Shown: positions 8,160 to 16,338 of the stretch, piece by piece
Numbering within the stretch: the first letter of the stretch is position 1
Layout: each line of letters begins with the position of its first letter
NCBI GenBank assembly: GCA_959022495.1
Contig: CAUEYX010000024.1
Span: 1 to 47,388 of the forward strand
DNA: 47,388 nucleotides
Origin: an uncultured Lachnospiraceae bacterium
GTDB taxonomy: Bacteria; Bacillota; Clostridia; Lachnospirales; Lachnospiraceae
Direction: 5' to 3'
The notes under the pieces: generated by a model
Seen by the model: the letters and a program-made list of their open reading frames with translations, nothing else
Told to the model about the DNA's origin: nothing
Databases searched by the model: none
Translations under genes and position numbers: made by a program

Positions 8160-9545
8160 TCACTCTATGTCTTCATCCCCATCGGACAGGCGGCGCTTCT
8201 TCTTCCCGCTGTGTTCTTCCTCTTCTTCCGCCGCAGGCTCTATCTTAAGCCGCGCCCTGGTAATCCTGTTATCCCTGACCTCTTCAGTGGTAAATACCAG
8301 ATTACCCGTTGTGACGGTATCCCTGTCATCCTTCTCCGGTATATGGCCCAGCTTCTCAATCAGGTATCCTGAAAGTGTGTCATAGTTCTCTGTCTCAAGC
8401 TTCAATCCAAGCTCTTCATTGAGCTCATCAATCAGTATGCCGCCGTCAAGCAGGTATTCGTCCTCGCTGACCGCCTGGATCTCGGGCACAACTTCCTCGT
8501 ATTCCTCGTTAATGTCACCCATGATCTCCTCAACCAGGTCTTCGATTGTTACAATACCGGAGAACCCGCCGTACTCATCCACCAGGATCGCCATGTGGTG
8601 CCTGGTCTCCTGCATGCTGCGGAACAGCTCATCCGCATCTTTTGTCTCCGGCACAAAAAACGGCTTGCGGAGCATCCGTCTGATGTCCCCCTCGCCAAGC
8701 GTGTTCTTCCTCAGTTCGATCATTACATCTTTCACGTGGAGCACACCGATGATATTGTCAATGCTTTCTTCATAGACCGGAATCCTGCTGTGCCTTGTCT
8801 GAAGTATCTCATCAATCTGCGACTCAAAGGAATCTTCGATATCAATCGTGAACACATCACGCCTCGGGACCATGATCTCCTTCGCTGTCCTCTCATCGAA
8901 CTTAAACACCGAATCAATCATCTCCCGTTCATCGTCATCAAACGTTCCGCTCTCATTCCCCATCTTAAGGAGGGCTTTGATTTCTTCCTCTGTCACAGCC
9001 TCTTCCTGGTCCTCTGTCTTCATGCGGAGAATTCTCAGCACAAGTTTCGTTGATACAGAGAGCAGTTTCGTAAACGGAGTCAGCACAATGGAGATATAAT
9101 GGATCGGCATGACTGTCATCATGCAGAAGGATTCCGCTTTCTGGAGCGCGATCCGCTTGGGCACAAGCTCGCCGAAAACTAAATTAAAAAACATCAAAAT
9201 CAGCGTCACGCCGTTATGGGCGATCTGTCCGCTGTAAGGTATCCCCGCACCGTTCATCCATTCTGCCAGTACCGGTGAGATGCTCGACGCCGCAGAGGCC
9301 GACGAATAAAATCCTGCAAATGTAATCGCCACCTGGATCGTGGAGAGGAACTTCGTTGAATCTTCAAACAAGCCCTCAATTACCTTTGCTTTTTTGTTTC
9401 CTTCTTCGGCAAGGCTTCGTATCCGGTTCTTATTCACCGATACAACCGCCATCTCCGCTCCGGCAAAATATGCGTTCAGCAAAGTAAAAAACAACAACAG
9501 TAACAAGTCAAAAATAATAGTGTTCCCCGCAGGGTCCGCGTCCAT
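8160..9545 (-). CDS. CNNM/HlyC-type membrane protein (DUF21-CBS-CorC_HlyC)
   Basis: A 461-residue integral membrane protein. Residues ~10-190 form the DUF21 (CNNM) membrane domain with about four hydrophobic segments. Two CBS domains follow (~205-330, with EIMVPRRDVFTID and MAILVDEYGGFSGIVTIEDLVEEI). A CorC_HlyC domain (~350-430) and a Glu/Lys-rich tail complete it. The family includes Mg2+/Co2+ exporters; the 'hemolysin' label is historical, and transport of Mg2+ here is inferred. A perfect AGGAGGAG precedes the ATG. It sits between carD and the purine genes. Confidence 0.92.
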   Translation of the reverse strand: MDADPAGNTIIFDLLLLLFFTLLNAYFAGAEMAVVSVNKNRIRSLAEEGNKKAKVIEGLFEDSTKFLSTIQVAITFAGFYSSASAASSISPVLAEWMNGAGIPYSGQIAHNGVTLILMFFNLVFGELVPKRIALQKAESFCMMTVMPIHYISIVLTPFTKLLSVSTKLVLRILRMKTEDQEEAVTEEEIKALLKMGNESGTFDDDEREMIDSVFKFDERTAKEIMVPRRDVFTIDIEDSFESQIDEILQTRHSRIPVYEESIDNIIGVLHVKDVMIELRKNTLGEGDIRRMLRKPFFVPETKDADELFRSMQETRHHMAILVDEYGGFSGIVTIEDLVEEIMGDINEEYEEVVPEIQAVSEDEYLLDGGILIDELNEELGLKLETENYDTLSGYLIEKLGHIPEKDDRDTVTTGNLVFTTEEVRDNRITRARLKIEPAAEEEEEHSGKKKRRLSDGDEDIE

Positions 9546-9610
9546 AAAAAAACTCCTCCTAATAAAATATTATCAGGAGAAGTATATCATGTGAATGCTG
9601 TTTGCGCAAG

Positions 9611-10132
9611 TCAGCTGTCTGTGTCTTTCCCGGCAGCGCCGACATCGTCAGGATTGACATGCTTTTCTATAAACTCAGGCACTTTTCCCCGCGGCACTCC
9701 CAGCGCGAAAGAGAGCTCACTGTACAGCGCGTGTTCCAGGATCATCTGGTATTTCTTATCCACGCTGGTCACCGCGCCTCGCATCCTGGTCCGGGTGTAT
9801 GTGGTCTTAAGCACACGCACCCAGTCCTCCAGGCTGTATCCAGCAATACAGTCCTTATATTCCTGCTCCCTGAGCTTTTCATTCTTCACATGCAGAGTCT
9901 CAATATCCGCCATGCGTCCGATCAGCGCAAGCGCTTCCTCCCGGCTGACCGGTCTGCGGATATGTGTCTCATCATCCGCGGGCACGTACACCCTGTCCCC
10001 CTCATCTTCCACGGACTGGAGGGTATAATACACCTTGGCCCTGTCCGTATAGGAAAAGTCCAGCGTGCCGACCTCCTGTACTTTATACATTCCCCTGCAC
10101 TTATAAACCACTGCGTCTCCTTTGTCCAGCAT
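9611..10132 (-). CDS. CarD/CdnL-type RNA polymerase-binding regulator
   Basis: A 173-residue protein. The N-terminal ~60 residues (MLDKGDAVVYKCRGMYKVQEV... YVPADDE) form the Tudor-like CarD_TRCF domain that binds the RNA polymerase beta subunit. The rest is a helical DNA-binding-type domain. CarD proteins stabilise open complexes, especially at rRNA promoters. AGGAGGAGCGGT precedes the ATG. A possible promoter is at 10261-10289. Confidence 0.9.
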   Translation of the reverse strand: MLDKGDAVVYKCRGMYKVQEVGTLDFSYTDRAKVYYTLQSVEDEGDRVYVPADDETHIRRPVSREEALALIGRMADIETLHVKNEKLREQEYKDCIAGYSLEDWVRVLKTTYTRTRMRGAVTSVDKKYQMILEHALYSELSFALGVPRGKVPEFIEKHVNPDDVGAAGKDTDS

Positions 10133-10461
10133 ACCGCTCCTCCTTTTTGCGCATGCACTTCCGCCTCTACGGCGCTTCCATATATTACCTTCCCCTTAAG
10201 TATTGCCAAAAAAGACCGATACAACGCTGTAACGGCCTTTTCGCTGTCTATCCGCATATTATTTTAACATTTTCCCGCAGGGAATGTAAGAAATCCTGAT
10301 AGTTTTCCACATTTTCGTAATTTCTCACCAATGAGGCAGCGCTGTATTTTGTGCAGTTTTCAATAATTTTTGGCCATTTATCAGACCGAAAGCTGCTGGA
10401 AACATTTCCGGGCACAGATTTACCTTATTTTATCATAATCTTTCTCTGAGAAACACACAAT
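10133..10461 (-). other. Intergenic region with a possible 55-codon reading frame and promoter
   Basis: No confident gene lies here. A minus-strand frame runs from a GTG (10413-10415, AAGG upstream) to a TAG at 10248-10250. It reads SSSFRSDKWPKIIENC and later SLVRNYENVENYQDFL, with codon use that looks protein-like, but I recognise no family; it could be a small gene or the end of a decayed one. A promoter-like pair for carD, TTACAT (10284-10289), 17-bp spacer, TAAAAT (10261-10266), overlaps its 3' end. Confidence 0.3.
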
Positions 10462-11154
10462 TTATGATTCTGCTGTTGTCACGGTACTGTTTCCTCCTCT
10501 CAGGATAAAATGATTTTTATGATAATCAATCAGTCCCTCTTTTCTCATACGGGACAGTTCTAGCGAAAGACCGCTTCGCTCTACCGAGAGGTAATCTGCC
10601 AACTGCTGGCGGGAAAAGGGAATGTCGAATTCGGAACTCTTGTTTTTCTGCGCCGCGGACGAAAAATAAGAGAGGAGTTTCGCTCGGGTGGTCCGCTGCA
10701 CCATATGTGCCAGTTTCTCATTGCAGGCAAGATTTTTTGCCGCCAGATCAGACAGAAGATTACGGATTATCCGGTTGTGATGCGGACATGCCGCCGGACA
10801 GATATCCAAAATCCGCCTCACATCCAAAAACAGGACTTCACAGCTTGATTCCGCAATTACACTCACTGTCATCTCTGTTCCGGGTGTACAGGCAAAGGTT
10901 TCCCCGAATGTCTGCCCCTGTGTCACATGAGCCAGAAGATTTCGGTTCCCCCAAAAATCATCCTGCTGGATAAACGCAGTCCCGAAAATAAGAAGCCCCA
11001 GTGTTTCTATGGTATCTCCTGTACGGAATAGAAATTCCCCTTTTTGGTACTGCTTTTGTTTTGCTCCAAGACACATTAGCATTTCCTGTGTCTCTTTCTC
11101 CCCAACACCAGAGAAAAGCTGTGTATTTCTTATCGTGCATAAAAAATCTTTCAT
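10462..11154 (-). CDS. Crp/Fnr-family transcriptional regulator
   Basis: A 230-residue protein: N-terminal cyclic-nucleotide-binding-like beta barrel (to ~residue 120; QKGEFLFRTGDTIETL, GQTFGETFA), dimer helix, and a C-terminal winged helix (FSRQQLADYLSVERSGLSLELSRMRK, where the recognition helix lies). AAAGGAGGATTT before the ATG at 11154 decides the start over an earlier in-frame ATG. The gene is divergent from a ferredoxin-type gene. In clostridia such a pair often belongs to the HcpR-type nitrosative-stress regulon; that assignment is inference. A palindrome in the shared upstream region may be its operator. Confidence 0.87.
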   Translation of the reverse strand: MKDFLCTIRNTQLFSGVGEKETQEMLMCLGAKQKQYQKGEFLFRTGDTIETLGLLIFGTAFIQQDDFWGNRNLLAHVTQGQTFGETFACTPGTEMTVSVIAESSCEVLFLDVRRILDICPAACPHHNRIIRNLLSDLAAKNLACNEKLAHMVQRTTRAKLLSYFSSAAQKNKSSEFDIPFSRQQLADYLSVERSGLSLELSRMRKEGLIDYHKNHFILRGGNSTVTTAES

Positions 11155-11166
11155 AAATCCTCCTTT

Positions 11167-11182
11167 TGTTGAAAATTCAACA
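11167..11182. promoter_or_regulatory. Palindrome between Crp/Fnr gene and ferredoxin gene
   Basis: TGTTGAA-AA-TTCAACA: 7-bp arms with a 2-bp centre. It lies downstream of the predicted start of the Crp/Fnr gene and upstream of the ferredoxin promoter area. Size and symmetry fit a Crp/Fnr dimer site, although it differs from the E. coli FNR consensus. Confidence 0.5.
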
Positions 11183-11196
11183 GACATGTTGACTTT

Positions 11197-11225
11197 ATAA
11201 TAGTATGCTATATTTCATAATACAA
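11197..11225 (-). promoter_or_regulatory. Promoter of Crp/Fnr gene
   Basis: Minus-strand -35 TTGTAT (11220-11225), 17-bp spacer, -10 TATTAT (11197-11202). On the plus strand TTGACT (11189-11194) and an extended TGC-TATATT (11206-11214) may serve the ferredoxin gene, though the 14-bp spacing is short and would suit an activator-dependent promoter. Confidence 0.5.
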
Positions 11226-11244
11226 TAAAAAGAAGGTGGACTAT

Positions 11245-11934
11245 TTGAAAAGAAAAATCGTACAGATTGATGAAGAAAAATGTAATGGATGCGGGGCCTG
11301 CACGGATGCCTGCCATGAAGGCGCCATTGAGATGAAAAATGGAAAAGCGCGGCTGATCCGGGATGATTATTGCGACGGATTAGGGGACTGCCTGCCCGCC
11401 TGCCCTGCCGGGGCGATTGCTATCATAGAACGGGAAGCGGATGCCTACAACGAAGCCGCAGTCCAGGCCAGGACGCAGAACCATATGAGCGGCTGCCCCG
11501 GTACACGGGCAAAGGCAGTCTCCCGTTCCGAATACAGGGATGCACCGGAGACGCCTGCCCGGGAATGTACCAGCTGGCTCTCCCAATGGCCGGTACAGAT
11601 CAAACTGGCTCCCGTAAACGCACCTTATTTTGACGGAGCAAAACTGCTTATTGCCGCTGACTGTACCGCATATGCATACGCATCTTTCCACGAGTCTTTT
11701 ATAAAAGGACGTATTACACTCGTTGGATGTCCCAAACTGGACGCTGTTGACTACTCGGAAAAACTCACTGAGATTGTGCGCTGTAATAATATCCGGAGCG
11801 TCATGGTCGTCCGCATGGAAGTGCCATGCTGCGGAGGGCTGGAACAGGCAGTGAAAACCGCCCTGCAGAACAGCGGCAAATTCATTCCATGGCAGGTAGT
11901 CACCATTTCAACTGACGGAAGAATTTTGGATTAA
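11245..11934 (+). CDS. Two-[4Fe-4S] ferredoxin-domain protein
   Basis: The N-terminal ~60 residues hold two Cx2Cx2Cx3C-type clusters (CNGCGACTDAC; then CDGLGDCLPAC), so it can carry two [4Fe-4S] centres. The rest, about 165 residues, has further cysteines (CTSW, CTAY, CPKLD, PCCGG) and resembles the C-terminal domain of ferredoxin-like proteins found next to hydroxylamine reductase (hcp) in clostridia; no hcp is in this window. I chose the TTG at 11245, preceded by AAGGTGG; the GTG at 11236 would overlap that site. It is one of two plus-strand genes here. Terminator follows at once. Confidence 0.82.
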   Translation: MKRKIVQIDEEKCNGCGACTDACHEGAIEMKNGKARLIRDDYCDGLGDCLPACPAGAIAIIEREADAYNEAAVQARTQNHMSGCPGTRAKAVSRSEYRDAPETPARECTSWLSQWPVQIKLAPVNAPYFDGAKLLIAADCTAYAYASFHESFIKGRITLVGCPKLDAVDYSEKLTEIVRCNNIRSVMVVRMEVPCCGGLEQAVKTALQNSGKFIPWQVVTISTDGRILD

Positions 11935-11935
11935 A

Positions 11936-11986
11936 ACAATCCTCCTGCGGCACTTTCCCCGGGAGGATTGTAATCTTTTATTTTTC
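11936..11986 (+). terminator. Terminator of ferredoxin gene
   Basis: Stem ACAATCCTCC / GGAGGATTGT (11936-11971) followed by a T-rich tract AATCTTTTATTTTT, directly after the stop codon. Confidence 0.85.
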
Positions 11987-12026
11987 ATTTCAAACAAGAA
12001 CCTCTCAGAGAAAATCCCCTGAGAGG
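11985..12026 (-). terminator. Terminator of rplM-rpsI operon
   Basis: On the minus strand CCTCTCAG / CTGAGAGG (12001-12026) followed by TTCTTGTTTG, about 40 bp after rpsI. It faces the ferredoxin terminator, so convergent transcription is blocked from both sides. Confidence 0.7.
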
Positions 12027-12064
12027 TCTGTAAATCATTCTGTAATTGTATAACCAATCCGTGA

Positions 12065-12457
12065 TTAACGTTTGGAGAACTGCGGAGCTCTGCGGGCTGC
12101 TTTGAGACCGTATTTCTTACGCTCTTTCATTCTCGGGTCACGAGTCAGGTAACCTGCGCTCTTAAGAATCGGTCTGTAATCCGCGTCAGCCTCAAGAAGT
12201 GCTCTCGCGATGCCGTGGCGGATCGCTCCTGCCTGTCCTGTATAACCGCCGCCCTGTACATTTACAAGAACGTCGAATTTATCTGTTGTGCCTGTAGCCA
12301 CGAGCGGCTGGCGTACAACAACCTTCAGAGTCTCAAGACCGAGATACTCATCGATGTCTCTTTTATTGATCGTGATCTTGCCCGTTCCCGGTACAAGATA
12401 AACTCTTGCAACTGATTTTTTTCTTCTTCCTGTTCCGTAATATTTTGCGTTAGCCAC
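12065..12457 (-). CDS. rpsI: 30S ribosomal protein S9
   Basis: 130 residues with the complete S9 signature: YYGTGRRKKSVARVYL at the N-terminus, GGGYTGQAGAIRHGIARAL, and the invariant C-terminal SKR that contacts tRNA in the P site. The start codon is GTG, supported by AAAGGAGG nine bases before it. It is 26 bp downstream of rplM, the usual L13-S9 pair. Confidence 0.98.
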   Translation of the reverse strand: MANAKYYGTGRRKKSVARVYLVPGTGKITINKRDIDEYLGLETLKVVVRQPLVATGTTDKFDVLVNVQGGGYTGQAGAIRHGIARALLEADADYRPILKSAGYLTRDPRMKERKKYGLKAARRAPQFSKR

Positions 12458-12483
12458 TGTTATTTCCTCCTTTCAACTTCTAC

Positions 12484-12912
12484 CTAAAATGTCAGAACTT
12501 CCGGCTTCTGAGCCTGATTCGCATGCTCTGGGCCAGCGTAAACATGAAGTTTCTTAATCATGCCTCTTCCCATAGGTCCTTTCGGGAGCATTCCTTTAAC
12601 AGCCAGCTCGATTACCTTCTCCGGTTTCTTTGCCATCATCTCAGCAAGTGTAGTCTCTCTCATGCCGCCTACATAATCGGAGTGGTTGTAGTAGATCTTC
12701 TGCTGAAGTTTCTTTCCTGTTACTTTCACTTTCTCAGCGTTTACAACAATCACGTAATCGCCTGTATCAACATGCGGTGTGTACTCCGGCTTATTCTTTC
12801 CTCTGAGCACCTTAGCGACCTCAGATGCAAGACGTCCCAATGTGCAGCCGTCAGCGTCAACCACATACCATTTTCTTTCAATCTTGTCAGGGTTAGCCAT
12901 ATAAGTTTTCAT
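12484..12912 (-). CDS. rplM: 50S ribosomal protein L13
   Basis: 142 residues with KWYVVDADGCTLGRLAS, YTPHVDTGDYVIVVNAEKV and the C-terminal MLPKGPMGRGMIKKLHVYAG, all L13 hallmarks. The ATG at 12912 is preceded by AGGAGGAACACCC; an upstream in-frame ATG has no ribosome site. It is the first gene of the L13-S9 operon. Confidence 0.98.
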   Translation of the reverse strand: MKTYMANPDKIERKWYVVDADGCTLGRLASEVAKVLRGKNKPEYTPHVDTGDYVIVVNAEKVKVTGKKLQQKIYYNHSDYVGGMRETTLAEMMAKKPEKVIELAVKGMLPKGPMGRGMIKKLHVYAGPEHANQAQKPEVLTF

Positions 12913-13047
12913 GGGTGTTCCTCCTATAAAATCATCAGATAACATTTACTTGTATATGTGAAATCAGCATACTCCGGGGCTATGGCGCATACTGTTTCTC
13001 CTTTAGTCATGCTGTAATATTATAGTCCCATGATCTGGCTGTGTCAA
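12913..13047 (-). promoter_or_regulatory. rplM promoter and structured 5' leader
   Basis: A perfect promoter on the minus strand: -35 TTGACA (13042-13047), 17-bp spacer, -10 TATAAT (13019-13024). The ~100-nt leader contains a hairpin with arms CAGTATGC / GTATGCTG. An L13 autoregulatory leader is known in Bacillus, but I cannot confirm that this one matches it. The -35 overlaps the stop codon of the upstream surface-protein gene. Confidence 0.75.
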
Positions 13048-13922
13048 GATTTATTTTGATTTTTCGTGCTTTCTGCAATTACCAGAAGCAAAAGCCCTGC
13101 TGAGACTACAGCCGAGAGGATAATCCACTGGACCGGGGCTGTCTGGTCGCCTGTCTTCGGCACTGACATTCCCCCGCCGGAACCCGCTCTTGATGCCGCG
13201 GCTGAATCATGCTGTGTAAGTTCCAGTTTTTCCACTTTATCCGTCATCTCCAGGGACGGCGGCAGATCGGCCTGGATCTTTTTCTCCATGATCACAAACA
13301 GTCCCGTATGATCCGTCTGAAAGACAGCTTTCCCAGCCGCGGCTGTGTATGCCAGCTCCATCCTCTGGGGCACATCCCCCTCCAATGTAATCTCACTGAT
13401 AACGGTCCTTCCCATATCATAATCAGCGGGCACATCCACGGAAACCGGAATCTGTCCCTCCGGCTGTACCGGCAGGCCCTGCCCGTCCACAAAAGCCAGC
13501 ATATAAATCCTGAAATGATCAGCTGACAGAGAGAGAAATGCACTCAGCTGTTCATACTGCTCCCCGCTTTCAACGGGAATGAAAATCGGATAGACTGCCT
13601 GCCCCTGGTCCTCTGATTCAGGAAGTACCTCTTCCCTTTGCAATCCATCCTGCTCCTGCGCTTCTGGTTTCTCCGTCTCAAAGTCAGGTTCTGTTTCCCC
13701 GGGCTCTTCATTCCCCGGCATTGCTGCATATTCATCTGATGATACTTTTTCTTCATCTGCCGGCAGGTTCTCTTCCTGCGCCAGAGCGCTGCCCGGTACT
13801 GCTCCTGCCGCCAGCATCACTGCCACAGCGGCCAGAAGAATAGTCCGGATCTTCTTTGCAATTCTGCTTCTCCCCGTGTTCTCTCTTGATTTCCAGCTTT
13901 TATTCATTTTATTCTTATTCAA
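13044..13922 (-). CDS. Secreted surface protein with VPKTGD sorting signal
   Basis: A 292-residue precursor. A positively charged N-terminus and hydrophobic stretch end in a likely signal-peptidase site (SALA, ~residue 48). A Glu/Pro/Gln-rich acidic segment (~50-105) follows, then a beta-rich domain (~110-220). The C-terminus has VPKTGD (254-259), a membrane segment and a polar tail, i.e. an LPxTG-like sortase substrate. The ligand is unknown. A TTG start at 13922 is preferred because GGGAGGG is six bases upstream; the ATG five codons later is too distant. No sortase gene is nearby. Confidence 0.75.
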   Translation of the reverse strand: MNKNKMNKSWKSRENTGRSRIAKKIRTILLAAVAVMLAAGAVPGSALAQEENLPADEEKVSSDEYAAMPGNEEPGETEPDFETEKPEAQEQDGLQREEVLPESEDQGQAVYPIFIPVESGEQYEQLSAFLSLSADHFRIYMLAFVDGQGLPVQPEGQIPVSVDVPADYDMGRTVISEITLEGDVPQRMELAYTAAAGKAVFQTDHTGLFVIMEKKIQADLPPSLEMTDKVEKLELTQHDSAAASRAGSGGGMSVPKTGDQTAPVQWIILSAVVSAGLLLLVIAESTKNQNKS

Positions 13923-14076
13923 ATATATCCCTCCCGCTTTAAATCCCCGCCTGTTTATTGGCAGGGATGAATTTCCCCTTATTCTTCCTCCTTAAGTATA
14001 ACTTTTGCCCGCGCGGGTGTCAATTCACGGGCATGGTTTTCCAGAACATCTTTTCCTTCTTTCAGAGGGATGAATA

Positions 14077-14125
14077 TGGTATAATGATCGCATGATGTGC
14101 GATCCAGGACGATTACATCGTCCTG
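14077..14125 (+). repeat. 49-bp direct repeat, copy 1
   Basis: Identical to 14205-14253. It contains TATAAT, a palindrome GATCGCA-TGATG-TGCGATC and a second palindrome GGACGAT-TAC-ATCGTCC. In the minus direction a frame (13979-14290) runs through both copies and ends in a protein-like tail (IFIPLKEGKDVLENHARE), but it has no ribosome site, so no gene is called. Confidence 0.9.
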
Positions 14126-14204
14126 CCCTGCTTTGCAGGGATTATACCCGGAGCCACTGCTTGGAAAGTAAATGCCCTTGCGGGCGCTTCCTTTCCCGCG
14201 CTTG

Positions 14205-14253
14205 TGGTATAATGATCGCATGATGTGCGATCCAGGACGATTACATCGTCCTG
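14205..14253 (+). repeat. 49-bp direct repeat, copy 2
   Basis: Exact second copy, 128 bp after the first and 46 bp before the GH13 start codon. TATAAT is followed at once by the GATCGCA/TGCGATC palindrome, the geometry of a -10 box with an overlapping operator. No convincing -35 box is visible for either copy. The spacer between copies holds more small hairpins (CCCTGC-TTT-GCAGGG at 14126-14140; GCCC-TTGC-GGGC at 14174-14185). Confidence 0.9.
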
Positions 14254-14298
14254 AGACGGCCATAAATAAATGATGTGGAAGAAAGGACAAAACTAATT

Positions 14299-15663
14299 AT
14301 GTGGGCTTATAACGAAACTTTTTACCAGATATATCCCATCGGCTTCTGCGGCGCGCCTGTGCACAATGACGGTGTGACAGCGCACCGGATCTTAAAGCTC
14401 GGAGAATGGGCAGAATATCTGGAGAAACTGAGGATCGGATCGATTATCCTGAATCCGATTTTTGAATCTGACAATCACGGATATGACACAAGAGATTTCA
14501 CGAAAATTGACTGCCGGCTGGGAACGAATGAGGACTTCCGGTCTGTCTGTAAGAAACTGCATGAACACAACGTAAAAATCATGCTGGACGGTGTATTTAA
14601 TCATGTGGGAAGGGGCTTCTGGGCATTTCAGGATGTGCAGGAAAAGAAATGGGACTCCCCATACAAGGACTGGTTCCATATTAATTTTGACGGGAACAGC
14701 GGATACAACGATGGTTTCTGGTATGAGGGCTGGGAGGGGCACTATGAGCTGGTCAAGCTGAATCTGCAGAATCCGGCGGTGGCGGATTATCTGCTGGGCT
14801 GTGTGAAAATGTGGATCGAAGAATTCGGCATCGACGGTCTGCGTCTTGATGTAGCCTACTGCCTGGACCACGGCTTTATGAAACGGCTGCGCGCTTACTG
14901 CGAAGAACTCAAACCCGGATTTGCCCTTATCGGGGAAGTCCTCTTCGGCGATTATAATCTGATTGTAAATGATGAGATGCTGCACAGCTGTACAAATTAT
15001 GAGTGTTATAAGGGAATTTACTCCAGTTTCAACAGCATGAACATGTTCGAGATCGGCCATTCCCTGAACCGCCAGTACGGCCCGGAACAGTGGTGCATCT
15101 ATCGAGGGAAACACCTGATGACCTTCGTTGACAACCACGATGTGTCCCGCCTTGCGACAATCCTGACCAACAAGAAGCATATCCCCCTTGCCTACGGTCT
15201 GCTCTTTGGCATGCCCGGCATCCCCTGTATTTACTATGGCAGCGAGTGGGGGGAAGAAGGCGCGAAAGCCCCGGACAATGATTATGAGCTCCGCCCCTGC
15301 TTTGAGAAACCAAAGCCGAATGAGCTGACGGACCTGATCCGCAGCCTGATCGCAGTGCGCCGGGACAGCAGTGCGCTGTGCGGCGGGTCTTACCGGAATG
15401 TGGTGCTCACCAACCATCAGCTGATCTTTGAGCGGAAGACGGACAGTGAGCGGATGCTGGCAGCCATCAACGCTTCTGATACAGAGTACACAGCGGGCCA
15501 TCACGAGCTTCAGGGCACTTTCAAACGTGTACTGACATACCCGGAGCCGGAATCCGAAAATGTGAATACCCCAGAGAATGCCGATGACGCCGGCGGTCAG
15601 ATTGTGCTGCAGGGACAGATCGTCATGCCGCCTTACAGCATCCAATATTTCCGGCAGATTTAA
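14299..15663 (+). CDS. GH13 alpha-amylase-family glycosidase (maltodextrin-acting)
   Basis: A 454-residue cytoplasmic enzyme (no signal peptide) with the GH13 (beta/alpha)8 barrel. The nucleophile Asp is in DGLRLDVA (~184), the acid/base Glu in LIGEVLFG (~213), and the transition-state Asp in FVDNHDVSR (~280). The N-terminus WAYNETFYQIYPIGFCGAP is typical of clostridial maltodextrin/neopullulanase-like glucosidases. A beta-sandwich C-terminal domain ends in PPYSIQYF. The ATG at 14299 gives the usual N-terminus; the GTG eight codons earlier has no ribosome site. The gene is alone on the plus strand, preceded by the repeats. Confidence 0.88.
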   Translation: MWAYNETFYQIYPIGFCGAPVHNDGVTAHRILKLGEWAEYLEKLRIGSIILNPIFESDNHGYDTRDFTKIDCRLGTNEDFRSVCKKLHEHNVKIMLDGVFNHVGRGFWAFQDVQEKKWDSPYKDWFHINFDGNSGYNDGFWYEGWEGHYELVKLNLQNPAVADYLLGCVKMWIEEFGIDGLRLDVAYCLDHGFMKRLRAYCEELKPGFALIGEVLFGDYNLIVNDEMLHSCTNYECYKGIYSSFNSMNMFEIGHSLNRQYGPEQWCIYRGKHLMTFVDNHDVSRLATILTNKKHIPLAYGLLFGMPGIPCIYYGSEWGEEGAKAPDNDYELRPCFEKPKPNELTDLIRSLIAVRRDSSALCGGSYRNVVLTNHQLIFERKTDSERMLAAINASDTEYTAGHHELQGTFKRVLTYPEPESENVNTPENADDAGGQIVLQGQIVMPPYSIQYFRQI

Positions 15664-15678
15664 ATACTGCTCAGCAAA

Positions 15679-15723
15679 GGGAGAGACCCCCTGTTTTGTA
15701 ACAGAGTGGTCTCTCCCTTTTTC
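15679..15723 (+). terminator. Terminator of GH13 gene
   Basis: GGGAGAGACC / GGTCTCTCCC (15679-15717) followed by TTTTT, 15 bp after the stop codon. Confidence 0.93.
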
Positions 15724-15744
15724 TGCTGTTTTTCCGCCTCCTGT

Positions 15745-16296
15745 CTACAGCTTCACTATCCGGAGCTCATGATCCATGGCTGGAATCACCTTTTCAGTCA
15801 GATCCTTTGTCCGGAATCTGAGGCTGGATGTATTGATGCAGGGATGGCAGGCAAAATACTGCTCTTCCAGCACATCCCCATCGATCAGGAGCCGCACCTT
15901 CTTCTCATGGTCATTCATCAGCCCCATTATGCTCACGGAACCGGGCGTGATATCCAGATACTGCTCCATGTACTCCGGCTTGGCGAATGACAGTCTGGCA
16001 GATCCGATCTGCGCGGATAAGTTTTTCGTCTTAAAGGGCTTATCCCCCGGCATGAGCAGCAGATAGAACTCTGTCTCCTGCCGGTTGCAGAGAAAGAGGT
16101 TCTTACAGATCGATACACTGTTGTCCGCCCCTTCACTCAGCGTCCGGTCAATCTCCACACACGCCTCCATGGTCATTGCCGCCTCGTGGTCAATCCGATG
16201 GTACCTGACTCCGAGAGAATCCAAAAGATCATACACCCGGATCTCTTTTGCCAGTCTCCCTTTCGTATCTTTCGGTCTTCCTTCTTCTAATCTCAT
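15745..16296 (-). CDS. YbaK/ProX-type aminoacyl-tRNA deacylase
   Basis: 183 residues of the YbaK/EbsC fold, which hydrolyses mischarged tRNAs (the PrdX/ProXp-ala group clears Ala-tRNAPro). The N-terminal YDLLDSLGVRYHRIDHEAAMTME and the C-terminal FRTKDLTEKVIPAMDHE are typical. The precise substrate is inferred. The start at 16296 has AAGGAG nine bases upstream. It lies 42 bp after the ABC-class ATPase and is probably cotranscribed. Confidence 0.88.
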   Translation of the reverse strand: MRLEEGRPKDTKGRLAKEIRVYDLLDSLGVRYHRIDHEAAMTMEACVEIDRTLSEGADNSVSICKNLFLCNRQETEFYLLLMPGDKPFKTKNLSAQIGSARLSFAKPEYMEQYLDITPGSVSIMGLMNDHEKKVRLLIDGDVLEEQYFACHPCINTSSLRFRTKDLTEKVIPAMDHELRIVKL

Positions 16297-16338
16297 TGTC
16301 TGATTCTCCTTCTCCGGCGCTCTTTCCGGCACGCCGCT

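Noticed and set aside
9922..10257. 111-codon minus-strand frame overlapping carD
   Set aside because: It is out of frame with carD, which has a strong family match and ribosome site; the extra frame has neither.
13979..14290. 103-codon minus-strand frame through the 49-bp repeats
   Set aside because: The last ~40 residues look protein-like, but there is no ribosome site, the repeats fall in different frames, and no family is recognised. Kept only as a comment under the repeats.
14392..15645. Long open frame antisense to the GH13 gene (417 codons)
   Set aside because: It mirrors the codon bias of the true gene, which carries all GH13 catalytic motifs. Composition is His/Val-rich without a recognisable fold.
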